64,000 nt of DNA, from assembly GCF_024749285.1 (NCBI RefSeq), contig NZ_CP087196.1:558001-622000 (forward strand), written 5' to 3'. This DNA is from Pseudomonas sp. B21-015 (GTDB lineage Bacteria; Pseudomonadota; Gammaproteobacteria; Pseudomonadales; Pseudomonadaceae). This document shows positions 45,107 through 54,494 of this stretch, piece by piece (positions within the stretch are counted from its first letter, which is position 1; each line of letters starts with the position of its first letter). The notes beneath the pieces were generated by a model that did not search any database, was not told where the DNA came from, and saw only the letters and a list, made by a program, of their open reading frames with translations. Both the position numbers and the translations under genes were made by a program.

Positions 45107-46477
45107 ATGAACCGTAGCCTGACCCTAAAACTCGGGGCGATTGCCCTTTTGATTCTGTTGTTGCTGATCCCGTTGCTGATGATCAACGGCGTGATCCAGG
45201 ATCGGCAACAACTGCGCGACGGTGTGCTCGAAGACATCGCCCGCAGTTCCAGCTATAGCCAGCAACTGAGCGGTCCGCTGATGGTGGTGCCCTATCGCAA
45301 AACGGTGCGCACCTGGAAAACCAATGAAAAAACCAACCAGCGTTACCAGGATGTCGGCGAGGAGCGCGGGCGTTTGTATTTCCTGCCGGAGCGCTTTGAA
45401 CTGGACGGCCAGGTCCAGACTGAACTGCGTGCCCGGGGTATCTACGAGGCGCGGTTGTTTCACGCCGACAACCGCATCAGCGGGCATTTCTCGGTCCCGG
45501 CACAACTGGGCATCAAGGAAGACTTCGCCGATTACCGCTTCGATCAGCCGTTCCTGGCTGTCGGCATCAGCGACATTCGCGGCATCGAAAATGCCCTGAA
45601 ACTCGAACTCAATGGCCAGAGCCTGGACTTTGTACCGGGTAGCCAAGTGGGCTGGTTGGGCGAGGGTGTGCACGTCACGCTGCCAGCGCTGGACACCAGG
45701 CAGGCCACGGAATTGGCATTCGGTTTCGACTTGCGCCTGCAAGGCACCGGCCAGTTGCAGATTCTCCCGGTGGGCAAGACCAGCAAGGTTTCACTGGCCG
45801 CCAACTGGCCTCATCCCAGCTTCATCGGTAACTACCTGCCGGCCCAGCGTGAAATCACCGATCAGGGCTTCACCGCCAATTGGCAGACCTCGTTTTTCTC
45901 CACCAACCTGCAAGAGGCGTTGAGCAGTTGCGTGTCGAGTGGTCAGTGCGAGGCGTTCAGCGGTCGCAGTTTCGGCGTGAGTTTCATCGACCCGGTGGAC
46001 CAGTACCTGAAAAGCGACCGGGCAATCAAATACGCGTTGCTATTCATCGTCCTGACCTTCGCGGGTTTCTTCCTCTTCGAAGTGCTGAAAAGCCTGGCGG
46101 TACACCCGGTGCAATACGCGTTGGTGGGCGTGGCGCTGGCGTTCTTCTACCTGTTGCTGCTGTCGCTGTCCGAACACATCGGCTTTGCCTTGGCGTATCT
46201 GTTGTCGGCGAGTGGCTGTGTGGCGTTGATCGGGTTCTATGTCTGCCATGTGCTGCGCAGCGTGCTTCACGGCTTGAGCTTTTCGGCGGGGTTGGCGGCG
46301 TTGTATGGCTTGCTCTACGGCCTATTGAGTGCCGAGGATTACGCGCTGTTGATGGGCTCGCTGCTGCTGTTCGGGTTGCTGGGCGTGTTTATGGTGCTGA
46401 CTCGCAAGCTGGACTGGTACGGGATCGGGCAAAAGTCCGCCAAGCCGCTGGCGTTTGATATTGGGGCGGTGGAATGA
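45107..46477 (+). CDS. creD: Inner membrane protein CreD
   Basis: 456 residues. One N-terminal helix (about 8-30), a large periplasmic domain, then about five to six C-terminal helices (305-445). Typical CreD, strongly induced by CreBC. It lies 112 bp after creC, with a fragment of the family 4 repeat (AAGATCGCAGCCTTCGG, 44995-45011) in the gap, so it probably has its own CreB-dependent promoter. Confidence 0.92.
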   Translation: MNRSLTLKLGAIALLILLLLIPLLMINGVIQDRQQLRDGVLEDIARSSSYSQQLSGPLMVVPYRKTVRTWKTNEKTNQRYQDVGEERGRLYFLPERFELDGQVQTELRARGIYEARLFHADNRISGHFSVPAQLGIKEDFADYRFDQPFLAVGISDIRGIENALKLELNGQSLDFVPGSQVGWLGEGVHVTLPALDTRQATELAFGFDLRLQGTGQLQILPVGKTSKVSLAANWPHPSFIGNYLPAQREITDQGFTANWQTSFFSTNLQEALSSCVSSGQCEAFSGRSFGVSFIDPVDQYLKSDRAIKYALLFIVLTFAGFFLFEVLKSLAVHPVQYALVGVALAFFYLLLLSLSEHIGFALAYLLSASGCVALIGFYVCHVLRSVLHGLSFSAGLAALYGLLYGLLSAEDYALLMGSLLLFGLLGVFMVLTRKLDWYGIGQKSAKPLAFDIGAVE

Positions 46478-46567
46478 GCCGGTCGTTGGGGTTGCGCGAA
46501 GATCAGCGGGTGGGCGAGGTGTTGGCGACGCGGATTGCCGGGTTGTTTCCGTTGGATCCGGCGTGGT

Positions 46568-46667
46568 GCCATCGCGAGCAGGCTCGCTCCCACAAAAGAT
46601 CTCCAGTGAACACAAAGGTTGTGCATACCAAAGATCAAATGTGGGAGCGAGCCTGCTCGCGATGAGG
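46568..46667. repeat. REP pair (family 1)
   Basis: Facing arms of the GAGCAGGCTCGCTCCCAC variant about 55 bp apart, between convergent creD and the GST gene. Confidence 0.86.
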
Positions 46668-46687
46668 CCGACACAGTTGCCGAGAAT

Positions 46688-47317
46688 CTAAACCTTGGGC
46701 ATCGTCGCGATCATCGAAGGCCGCTGACTCACCTCGAAATACCACTCCGCCAGCTTCGGATTCTCTTTGCGCCATTCCAGATCCGGATGGCGCAGATCCA
46801 GATAACCCAAGGCACAGGCAACACTGATCGCCGCCACATCGAAATGGCTGGTCAGCTCGGCAATCGCATCGGCCTCCAGCAGCGCCAGGGCGCGACGAAT
46901 CTTGTCGCGCTGACTGTCGAGCCATGTGTCCCAATGTTTTTCCGGCGAGCGCAGGGCTACTTCATAGCGAATCATCACTGCGGCATCCATGATCCCGTCA
47001 GCCAGAGAAGCCAGGGTCAAACGCCGCCAGCGCGCCGAGCCTTCACGAGGAATCAGAGGATTGCCGACGTGCTGGTGATCGAGGTAGTCGAGGATCACCC
47101 GGCTGTCGTACAACACATTGCCGTCGGCCAGGCGCAGCGCCGGAATCTTGCCCAACGGGTTGTCTTCGTTGAGGGCCGGATCCGGGCTGACGGGCGTGAG
47201 CTGGCTGGCTTGCAGCGCCACGCGGTTCGTTTGCCCGGTTTCGTGCAGCAGCACCATGACTTTACGAACAAAAGGCGACGCGGGGTTGTGGAACAAGGTC
47301 ATGCTGGGGACGGACAT
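46688..47317 (-). CDS. Glutathione S-transferase family protein
   Basis: 209 residues from the ATG at 47317; an ATG five codons later (47302) is also possible but lacks a binding site. Thioredoxin-fold N-terminus MTLFHNPASPFVRKVMVLLHE with S in NPASPF as the likely catalytic residue, then the cis-proline and DSR segment GKIPALRLADGNVLYDSRVILDYL, then an all-helical C-terminus. Substrate unknown. Confidence 0.85.
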   Translation of the reverse strand: MSVPSMTLFHNPASPFVRKVMVLLHETGQTNRVALQASQLTPVSPDPALNEDNPLGKIPALRLADGNVLYDSRVILDYLDHQHVGNPLIPREGSARWRRLTLASLADGIMDAAVMIRYEVALRSPEKHWDTWLDSQRDKIRRALALLEADAIAELTSHFDVAAISVACALGYLDLRHPDLEWRKENPKLAEWYFEVSQRPSMIATMPKV

Positions 47318-47406
47318 GGCGACGATCTCGATCGTGGGCAGTGTCGGCAGCATAGCGCTTTAATGCTTGAGCTCAAGCGCAAGCTCACGGCTGAACATGG
47401 AACGAA

Positions 47407-47503
47407 GTGTAGGAGTTTGCTCCCACAGGTATTGCGTCGTTCGCGAAATCGGCGCACGACGCAATACCTGTGGGAGCGTGGCTTGCCCGCGAAGGCGCCA
47501 GAA
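47407..47503. repeat. REP-like inverted repeat, extended
   Basis: Arms around CTCCCACAGGTATTGCGTCG and CGACGCAATACCTGTGGGAG form an unusually long perfect inverted repeat, ending in a REP arm (GTGGCTTGCCCGCGAAGG). Confidence 0.8.
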
Positions 47504-47518
47504 CAGGCGCCATAAAAC

Positions 47519-48226
47519 TCAAAAAGACGGAGCCTGCCGCCGCCGCTTCCACTGACTCAGCCGCTGCTGCAAATTCAATGGGCTATAAATCTGCTGCTGT
47601 CGCGCCCGGCTGAATAAAATCAGCATCAGCTCCGCCGTCGCCAGCGCATCGGCACTGGCGTTATGCCGCTCGAAGACCTCCAGCTTGAACCAGTCGATCC
47701 ACTCGTCCAGCCCAGCCTCGCGAAAATGCGCCTGCGGGCACAGCAACGGGGCGATGTCTGCCACGTCCAGAAACGGATGCTGCAACTTGTAGCCCAGATG
47801 TTCTTTCAGCGCGCGCCCCAGCATGTGCTGGTCGAACGGCGCATGAAACGCCAACACCGGACTGTCGCCGACGAACTCCATGAATTCGAGCAGGGCCTGC
47901 GCAGGGTCGCTGCCGGCGGCAATGGCGCTCGGGCCAAGACCATGAATCAACACGCTGGGGCCGAGTTTGAGTTCGGTGCATTGCAACGTGCGTTCGAACT
48001 GCTGGCTGAAATCGATCGCCCCGTCCTCGATCACCACCGCGCCGATGGACAACAGCCGGTCTTTATTCAGGTTCAGCCCGGTGGTTTCCAGGTCGAGTAC
48101 CACCCAGCGTTGCTCGCGCAGGCTGCAATCGCTCAGCTCGGCCACGGCCGGCAAGCGCTCCAGACGCTGTTGCAGTTCGCCGGGCAAAACGGGACTGGCC
48201 GGGCGCAGCCATGAAAACAGGCTCAT
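47519..48226 (-). CDS. DnaQ-type 3'-5' exonuclease
   Basis: 235 residues. All four exonuclease motifs are present: D45-L-E47-T-T-G, the HGL region, FHAPFD and HNASADALATAELML (H-x4-D). It resembles PolC/epsilon-like proofreading domains. The start overlaps the stop of the upstream CBS/nucleotidyltransferase gene by 4 bp; the two are commonly paired in proteobacteria. Confidence 0.88.
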   Translation of the reverse strand: MSLFSWLRPASPVLPGELQQRLERLPAVAELSDCSLREQRWVVLDLETTGLNLNKDRLLSIGAVVIEDGAIDFSQQFERTLQCTELKLGPSVLIHGLGPSAIAAGSDPAQALLEFMEFVGDSPVLAFHAPFDQHMLGRALKEHLGYKLQHPFLDVADIAPLLCPQAHFREAGLDEWIDWFKLEVFERHNASADALATAELMLILFSRARQQQIYSPLNLQQRLSQWKRRRQAPSF

Positions 48227-50157
48227 AACTGATACCGCAGGGTCAGGCTGCTTTGCAGGCGTTGAGCCTGGCGCAGGGATTCACGCAGGATGCGTCGGTC
48301 CAGATGATTGAGGCTGTCCGGATCGACGCGGTTGGAGTAGGGCAAATTCTCCCGTGTCTGTAACTGATGCTGCTGCATGCGGGTTTGCTGGATGAAGTGA
48401 TATGCCTCTTCATAGGCGGCGCCGTCCAGCCGTTCGATGACCTCTTTGGCCACCAATTGGCGAAAGCGCTCCAGGGTATTGTTGGCGTCGATGCCGTGGG
48501 CCAGGGCCAGCACTCGAGCACCGTCGACGAAAGGGGTCAGGCCCTGAAGCTTCAGGTCGAGCGTGGCTTTCTCGCCATTTTTGCGCGCCAGGACGAATTC
48601 ACGGAAACGCCCTACGGGCGGACGGTTGCGCAGGGCATTCTCGGCCATCATGCGCTGGAACAACCGGTTGTCGCCGACCTGATCGAGAATGCCCTGGCGC
48701 AGCTGTTCGCAGCCTCGCTCGTCGCCCCAGACTACGCGCAGGTCGAAATAGATGCTCGAACCCAACAGGTTTTCCGGTGTCGCCTCGCGGATAAACGCCG
48801 CAAAACGTCGCGCCCATTCGGCCCGGGACAAACACAGCTCGGGGTTGCCGGCCATGATGTTGCCCTTGCACAAAGTGAAACCACACAGCGCCAGGTTCTG
48901 ATTGATCTGCTGGGCGAGGGGCAGCAACTTGCCGCGAATCTCGGCGGCGTGGGCCGCGTCGCGGGCTTCGAACAGAATGCCGTTGTCCTGATCGGTGTGC
49001 AGCGTCTGCTCGCGGCGGCCTTCGCTGCCGAAACACAGCCAACTGAACGGCACGCCGGGGTCGCCTTTCTCGGCGAGCACCAGTTCGATCACCCGGCACA
49101 CGGTATGGTCGTTGAGCAAGGTGATGATGTGGGTGATCTGGGTCGAGGATGCGCCGTGGGCCAGCATCCGCTCCACCAATTGGCCGATTTCGCCGCGCAT
49201 CGCCACCAGGTTTTCCAACTTCTGGGCACTGCGAATAGTCCGCGCCAGATGCACCAGATCGACCCTTTGCAGGGAAAACAGGTCGCGTTCCGAGACCACT
49301 CCACACAGGCGCTGATCCTTGACCAGGCAGACGTGGGCGATGTGCCGCTCGGTCATGGCAATCGCTGCGTCGAAGGCGCTGTGGTCCGGCGTCAGGTAAA
49401 ACGGCGCCCGGGTCATGTGCCTTTCGATCGCTTCATTGAAGTCGCTGGTGCCGTTGGCCACCACATGTCGCAAGTCGCGCAGGGTGAAAATGCCCAGCGG
49501 CGCTTTTTGCTCATCGACCACCACAATGCTCCCGACTTGCTGATCGTGCATCAGCGTCACGGCTTCACGCAGGGGGGTAATCGGGCTGCAGGTTACCGGG
49601 TGGCGCATGGCCAATTCGCCCAACCGGGTATTGAGCGAGTACTGGGTGCCGAGGGTTTCCACAGCTTTTTGCTGGACTTGCTGGTTGACCTGATCCAGCA
49701 AGCTGCTGACACCACGCAGGGCAAAGTCGCGAAACGGGCTGGACAGTGCGAACAGTTTGATGAACGCCAGCTTGTTCAGCTGTAGGCAAAAGGTGTCTTC
49801 GGCCGCCAGATGTTCGGTGCGAGTCGCTCGTTCCCCCAGTAGCGCGGCGAGGGGGAAACACTCGCCGGTGGTGATTTCGAAGGTGGTTTCGGTCTCGCCC
49901 TTGGCCGTGTGCGGGCGTTCACCCACGACCCGGCCCTGTTTGACGATGTAGAAATGCTCAATCGGGCCATCGGCGGGTTTGATGATGCTTTCGCCGGGGG
50001 CATAAAAACGCAGCTGACATTGCTCCACCAGATAAGCCAGGTGGGCGTTTTCCATCTGATTGAAGGGCGGGAAGCGCTGGAGGAATTGCAAAGTACCCTG
50101 GATGTTCTGCAACACCGCGGTTTTCCCTGCCTGGGTGAAGGCGTCCGCTTTACTCAT
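48223..50157 (-). CDS. Cyclic-nucleotide/CBS/DUF294 nucleotidyltransferase-like signalling protein
   Basis: 644 residues from the ATG at 50157 (an ATG at 50163 adds two residues). A cNMP-binding-type domain (about 30-150) is followed by two CBS domains (about 185-310) and a DUF294 nucleotidyltransferase-like domain with FGSEGRREQTLHTDQDNGILF, then a helical C-terminal domain. The layout suggests nucleotide sensing coupled to a GlnD-like transferase. Role unknown; its partner is the exonuclease. Confidence 0.87.
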   Translation of the reverse strand: MSKADAFTQAGKTAVLQNIQGTLQFLQRFPPFNQMENAHLAYLVEQCQLRFYAPGESIIKPADGPIEHFYIVKQGRVVGERPHTAKGETETTFEITTGECFPLAALLGERATRTEHLAAEDTFCLQLNKLAFIKLFALSSPFRDFALRGVSSLLDQVNQQVQQKAVETLGTQYSLNTRLGELAMRHPVTCSPITPLREAVTLMHDQQVGSIVVVDEQKAPLGIFTLRDLRHVVANGTSDFNEAIERHMTRAPFYLTPDHSAFDAAIAMTERHIAHVCLVKDQRLCGVVSERDLFSLQRVDLVHLARTIRSAQKLENLVAMRGEIGQLVERMLAHGASSTQITHIITLLNDHTVCRVIELVLAEKGDPGVPFSWLCFGSEGRREQTLHTDQDNGILFEARDAAHAAEIRGKLLPLAQQINQNLALCGFTLCKGNIMAGNPELCLSRAEWARRFAAFIREATPENLLGSSIYFDLRVVWGDERGCEQLRQGILDQVGDNRLFQRMMAENALRNRPPVGRFREFVLARKNGEKATLDLKLQGLTPFVDGARVLALAHGIDANNTLERFRQLVAKEVIERLDGAAYEEAYHFIQQTRMQQHQLQTRENLPYSNRVDPDSLNHLDRRILRESLRQAQRLQSSLTLRYQL

Positions 50158-50415
50158 AACCATTACCGCAGTCTTTTTCGAATTGTTGTGTCGGATTGTT
50201 CCAGCCATGGTCGACCCCTGCGGGCGGGGTGCCCATTGGACGTAAGTCTAGGTAGGCAGGGCTGTGGTCTGAATATGGGAAATGTCTGACACAACTGTGG
50301 GAAAAACCTCCTACATTGTCTATTGGAAAGATTTCCGACGAAGTGCACATTGAAGCTCTGCCGCGCGATGTCTGACCACTGTGCCAGGGATCGAGCCGAA
50401 AACGTTGAGAACGCC

Positions 50416-50862
50416 ATGTCCGACCACGATATTTTGAGTGATGCCGAGCGCGAAGCGCTCAGTGCCGTCATGTTGGAACCAGATTTGCCGCCGCAGCGGG
50501 TGCTGATCGTCGATGACGATAAGGATGCCAGGGAGCTGCTGTCGGAAATTCTGGGGCTGGATGGCATTCACTGCATGACGGCGGCCAGCGGCGAAACGGC
50601 GCTCAAATTGCTGGAGGCGAAGCCGTCGATTGGTCTGGTGATTACTGACCTGCGGATGGGGCACGTCGATGGCCTGGAACTGATCCGTCAGGTGCGGGAG
50701 TCGGCGCGTGCGGCGTTGCCGATCATCATCGTTTCCGGCGATGCCGACGTGAAGGATGCGATCGAAGCCATGCATTTGCACGTAGTGGACTTTCTGCTCA
50801 AGCCTATCGATAGCGAAAAATTGCTTGAATTGGTCAAGCATGAGCTGGGGATGGATGTGTAG
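50416..50862 (+). CDS. Single-domain response regulator
   Basis: 148 residues from the ATG at 50416 (GAGA site). A 25-residue N-terminal extension precedes a receiver domain with acidic pocket VDDD near 34, phospho-acceptor D78 in VITDLRMG, S/T in IVSGD and K129 in FLLKPID. No output domain. Divergent from the CBS/nucleotidyltransferase gene across a 258-bp gap, in which I saw no clear operator. No kinase is adjacent. Confidence 0.87.
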   Translation: MSDHDILSDAEREALSAVMLEPDLPPQRVLIVDDDKDARELLSEILGLDGIHCMTAASGETALKLLEAKPSIGLVITDLRMGHVDGLELIRQVRESARAALPIIIVSGDADVKDAIEAMHLHVVDFLLKPIDSEKLLELVKHELGMDV

Positions 50863-50889
50863 CGCGGACCTCCAGGCTGGCAGCTTTTT

Positions 50890-51013
50890 ATGGCGAGGGA
50901 GCTTGCTCCCGCTGGGTTGCGCAGCAGCCCCAAAACCAGCGATCTGATACACCGCATACACAGGGTTTACGACTGCTGCGCAGTCGAGCGGGAGCAAGCT
51001 CCCTCGCCACAAG
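50890..51013. repeat. Family 3 palindrome
   Basis: Second copy of the element at 42104-42237, including the inner CTGCGCAG pair. It lies between the response regulator and the shared terminator. Confidence 0.83.
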
Positions 51014-51025
51014 GGACCGCGGCGT

Positions 51026-51060
51026 AAAAAAAAGCCCCGATCTCTCGATCAGGGCTTTTT
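51026..51060. terminator. Bidirectional intrinsic terminator
   Basis: Stem GCCCCGATC (51034-51042) and GATCAGGGC (51047-51055) with one mismatch, flanked by eight A residues on the left and five T residues on the right, so it can end transcription of both the response regulator and glcB. Confidence 0.85.
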
Positions 51061-51082
51061 CACGTCCGGCGTCAGCGTTTAC

Positions 51083-53275
51083 TCAAAGGCCGTTGGCGGC
51101 CTTGAACTCGCGACGACGACGGTGCAGAACCGGCTCGGTGTAGCCGTTCGGCTGCTTGGTGCCTTCGACGACCAGTTCGACTGCCGCCTGGAAGGCGATA
51201 TTGCTGTCGAAGTTCGGTGCCAGCGGGCGGTACAGCGGGTCGTTGGCGTTCTGACGATCAACCACTGGCGCCATGCGCTTGAGGCTTTCCATCACCTGAT
51301 CTTCAGTGACGATGCCGTGGCGCAGCCAGTTGGCGATGTGCTGGCTGGAAATGCGCAGCGTCGCACGGTCTTCCATCAGGCCGACGTCATTGATATCCGG
51401 CACTTTCGAGCAACCCACGCCCTGGTCGATCCAGCGCACCACGTAACCGAGAATGCCCTGAGCGTTGTTGTCCAGTTCATTCTTGATCTGCTCCGCGGTC
51501 CAGCTCGGATTCACAGCCAACGGGATGGTCAGGATGTCGTCCACCGAAGCGCGCGCACGTTTGGCCAGTTCGACCTGACGGGCGAACACATCGACCTTGT
51601 GATAGTGCAATGCGTGCAGTGCAGCAGCAGTCGGCGATGGAACCCAGGCCGTGTTGGCACCGGCCATCGGGTGAGCGATCTTCTGTTCCAGCATCGCCGC
51701 CATCAGGTCGGGCATGGCCCACATGCCTTTACCGATCTGGGCGCGACCTTGCAGGCCGGTGCTCAAACCGATGTCGACGTTCCAGTTCTCGTAGGCGCCG
51801 ATCCACTTCTCGGCCTTCATGTCGGCCTTGCGCACCATCGGGCCGGCTTCCATGGAGGTGTGGATTTCATCGCCCGTGCGGTCGAGGAAACCGGTGTTGA
51901 TGAACACTACACGCTCGCTGGCGGCCTTGATGCAGGCCTTGAGGTTGACCGTGGTACGGCGTTCCTCGTCCATGATCCCGACTTTCAGGGTATTGCGTGT
52001 CAGGCCCAGTACGTCTTCGATGCGCCCGAACAGCTCGTTGGTGAACGCCGCTTCTTCCGGGCCGTGCATCTTCGGCTTCACGATATAGACCGAGCCAGTG
52101 CGGCTGTTCTTGCGCGCGCTGTTGCCGTTCAGGCTGTGGATCGCTGCCAGGCAGGTCACCAGACCGTCGAGAATGCCTTCCGGCACTTCGTTGCCGTCTT
52201 TGTCGAGGATCGCGTCAATGGTCATCAGGTGACCGACGTTGCGCACGAACAACAACGAACGACCATGCAGGCTCAGTTCTTTACCGTCGACACCGGTATA
52301 AGTGCGGTCGGCGTTCATGGTGCGGGTAAAGGTCTGACCGCCCTTGGAGACTTCTTCCGACAGATCGCCCTTCATCAGGCCGAGCCAGTTGCGGTAGATC
52401 ACCACTTTGTCATCGGCATCGACTGCGGCGACCGAGTCTTCGCAGTCCATGATGGTGGTCAGCGCGGCTTCCATCAGGATGTCTTTGACACCGGCGGCAT
52501 CGGTCTGGCCGACCGGGGTGCTGGCATCGATCTGGATTTCGAAGTGCAGGCCATTGTTTTTCAACAGGATTGCGGTCGGAGCCGCTGCATCGCCGTGGAA
52601 ACCGATCAGTTGGGCATCGTTGCGCAGGCCAGAGCTCTTCAAAACCGAGTTGCTGCCGCCTTTGAGGGCGACGACCAGTTTGCCGTCAACGATTTTGTAG
52701 CCGGTGGAGTCGACGTGGGAGCCGGCAGCCAATGGCGCGGCTTCGTTGAGGAAGGCGCGGGCGAAGGCGATGACCTTGTCGCCGCGCACCTTGTTATAGC
52801 CTTTGCCTTTTTCCGCGCCACCCGCTTCGCTGATGGCGTCGGTGCCGTAGAGCGCGTCATACAACGAACCCCAGCGGGCGTTCGAGGCGTTGAGCGCGAA
52901 GCGCGCGTTCATCACCGGCACCACCAGCTGCGGGCCGGCCATGCGGGCGATTTCGTCATCGACGTTTTGCGTCGTTGCCTGGAAATCGGCCGCTTCTGGC
53001 AGCAGATAACCGATGTCTTGCATGAAGGCTTTGTAGGCCACCGCATCGTGCGCAACACCTGCACGAGCCTGGTGCCAGGCATCAATGCGAGCCTGGAAAT
53101 CATCGCGTTTGGCGAGTAGGGCTTTGTTCTTCGGCGCCAGGTCATGAATGACCTTGTCGGCACCGGCCCAGAACTTGTCGGCGGTGAGGCCGGTACCGGG
53201 AATGGCTTCGTTGTTCACGAAGTCGAACAGGACTTTGGCGACCTGCAGGCCACCGACTTGAACGTGTTCAGTCAT
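51083..53275 (-). CDS. glcB: Malate synthase G
   Basis: 730 residues from the ATG at 53275 (GAGGCAAGC site), the usual length for the monomeric G form. Recognisable segments include [23 protein letters not shown] (metal-binding E/D), [22 protein letters not shown] and [19 protein letters not shown]. It condenses glyoxylate and acetyl-CoA to malate and serves glyoxylate and glycolate use. Transcribed alone. Confidence 0.96.
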   Translation of the reverse strand: MTEHVQVGGLQVAKVLFDFVNNEAIPGTGLTADKFWAGADKVIHDLAPKNKALLAKRDDFQARIDAWHQARAGVAHDAVAYKAFMQDIGYLLPEAADFQATTQNVDDEIARMAGPQLVVPVMNARFALNASNARWGSLYDALYGTDAISEAGGAEKGKGYNKVRGDKVIAFARAFLNEAAPLAAGSHVDSTGYKIVDGKLVVALKGGSNSVLKSSGLRNDAQLIGFHGDAAAPTAILLKNNGLHFEIQIDASTPVGQTDAAGVKDILMEAALTTIMDCEDSVAAVDADDKVVIYRNWLGLMKGDLSEEVSKGGQTFTRTMNADRTYTGVDGKELSLHGRSLLFVRNVGHLMTIDAILDKDGNEVPEGILDGLVTCLAAIHSLNGNSARKNSRTGSVYIVKPKMHGPEEAAFTNELFGRIEDVLGLTRNTLKVGIMDEERRTTVNLKACIKAASERVVFINTGFLDRTGDEIHTSMEAGPMVRKADMKAEKWIGAYENWNVDIGLSTGLQGRAQIGKGMWAMPDLMAAMLEQKIAHPMAGANTAWVPSPTAAALHALHYHKVDVFARQVELAKRARASVDDILTIPLAVNPSWTAEQIKNELDNNAQGILGYVVRWIDQGVGCSKVPDINDVGLMEDRATLRISSQHIANWLRHGIVTEDQVMESLKRMAPVVDRQNANDPLYRPLAPNFDSNIAFQAAVELVVEGTKQPNGYTEPVLHRRRREFKAANGL

Positions 53276-53478
53276 TGCTTGCCTCACTCTGCTCAGCTAT
53301 TTCGCTTTTCAGCTCTTCAATTTAACAATGAAGCCTCTGGCCATTTAAACCACAAACCCTTCTACCAGTACATGCCATTGCGGGCGGCTGGGTTCGGTCC
53401 GATCAACGGCCTTGCGGCCTTGCTGACGGGGCTTTCAGGGTTGCGACGGCGCCTGCGGCAGACATCGATCCAACGTTA

Positions 53479-53506
53479 TGTAGTGCGCGCTGCGGCATAC
53501 TACATG
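53479..53506. promoter_or_regulatory. Inverted repeat in the glcB upstream region
   Basis: ATGTAGT (53479-53485) and ACTACAT (53500-53506) are perfect inverse arms with a 14-bp spacer, about 200 bp from the glcB start. It could be a dimeric regulator site. The rest of the 485-bp gap (53276-53760) holds an AT-richer stretch near 53520-53660 and a degenerate REP arm (GCGAGCAAGCCCC, 53679); no gene was seen. Confidence 0.35.
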
Positions 53507-53760
53507 ATGAATTGCGGTTGTGAAAATTAGACTAATTACGTCGTTCTGCGACTCGCCGACGTCGTGCAGTCACGTCGGGGCACGGGATGTTCTCAAAAAA
53601 CTATTGGATTGTTCCAGTTAAATCTAAAAACTTGTACACGATTTGTTTCTTCAACTGAATCTGCGGTGCCTTCATTCGCGAGCAAGCCCCGTCCACGCAG
53701 AGCCAGCCCTTGCCTATACTTGCTGTTCTATAACAAAAGTCATGACAAGAGGGCTGCGCC

Positions 53761-54279
53761 ATGGACCATCTCGTACTCACCGTATTCGCCCCGGACAAGC
53801 CCGGGCAGGTCGAGCGTATTGCCCAATGCATTGCCGAGCACGGCGGCAACTGGCTGGAGAGCCGCATGTCGCGCATGGCCGGACAATTCGCCGGGATTCT
53901 TCGGGTGGGTGTGCCGGCCGAGGCCTACGATGAACTGGTAGACGCCCTACAGGGACTGTCGACCCAGGGCATCCGCGTGATGATCGCCGAAAGCAGCATC
54001 GAACAATCCTGCACCTGGAAGCCGATTGCCATGGAACTGGTGGGCAATGATCGTCCGGGCATTGTGCGAGACATTACGCGTCTGCTGAGTGAGCAGGGGG
54101 TGAGCCTGGAGCGGCTGGTGACCGAAGTGCGGCCGGCGCCGATGAGCAGCGAGCCGTTGTTCCATGCCGAAGCAATTCTCGCGGTACCACTGACCTTGTC
54201 GCTGGAGGTGCTGCAATCGCGCCTGGAAACCCTGGCGGACGATCTGATGGTCGAATTGGTGCTGCGCAGCGAACCTTGA
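53761..54279 (+). CDS. GcvR-like double ACT-domain protein
   Basis: 172 residues made of two ACT domains: MDHLVLTVFAPDKPGQVERIAQ (1-75) and MELVGNDRPGIVRDITRLL (90-165). Family members such as E. coli GcvR regulate glycine cleavage genes by binding glycine and a partner regulator. In Pseudomonas this protein is not firmly characterised, so the symbol is left empty. A RBS is visible (AAGAGGG, 9 nt). Followed by DnaA-box elements. Confidence 0.85.
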   Translation: MDHLVLTVFAPDKPGQVERIAQCIAEHGGNWLESRMSRMAGQFAGILRVGVPAEAYDELVDALQGLSTQGIRVMIAESSIEQSCTWKPIAMELVGNDRPGIVRDITRLLSEQGVSLERLVTEVRPAPMSSEPLFHAEAILAVPLTLSLEVLQSRLETLADDLMVELVLRSEP

Positions 54280-54284
54280 ACAGG

Positions 54285-54494
54285 TTATCCAAGTTATACG
54301 TGCACCTGCCTGTGGATAACCTGTAGAGACACCCCGCCAGGCCACGTCGGCCGGGACTCTTCGGGCTCTGATCAAAAAACCAGCAGTTTCAGTGACTTGC
54401 GCACAAACGCCGGGGATCACACTGTGGATAACCTTGGGAAGGATGGATGCAGGCCACGTCGGACGTGGCCTGTAGATGTTTGTACGTTTTCTGA
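54285..54494 (+). repeat. Second DnaA-box element cluster (two units)
   Basis: Two units of the element found at 16.7-17.3 kb. Unit E: TTATCCAAG at 54285, TGTGGATAA at 54311, GCCACGT at 54341, TCAAAAAAC at 54372. Unit F: TTGCGCACA at 54397, TGTGGATAA at 54423, GCCACGT at 54453 within a perfect 10-bp-arm palindrome (CAGGCCACGT at 54450, ACGTGGCCTG at 54463), and GTACGTTTTC near 54482 in place of the A-tract. The internal distances (26, 21 and 31 bp) equal those of the other array. It fills the gap between convergent gcvR-like and rarD genes, so unit F could also act as a terminator of rarD. Confidence 0.85.

Noticed and set aside
46474..46665. Small frame of 63 codons overlapping the creD stop
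   Set aside because: Half of it is REP sequence; the N-terminal part has no recognised relative and no binding site of its own.
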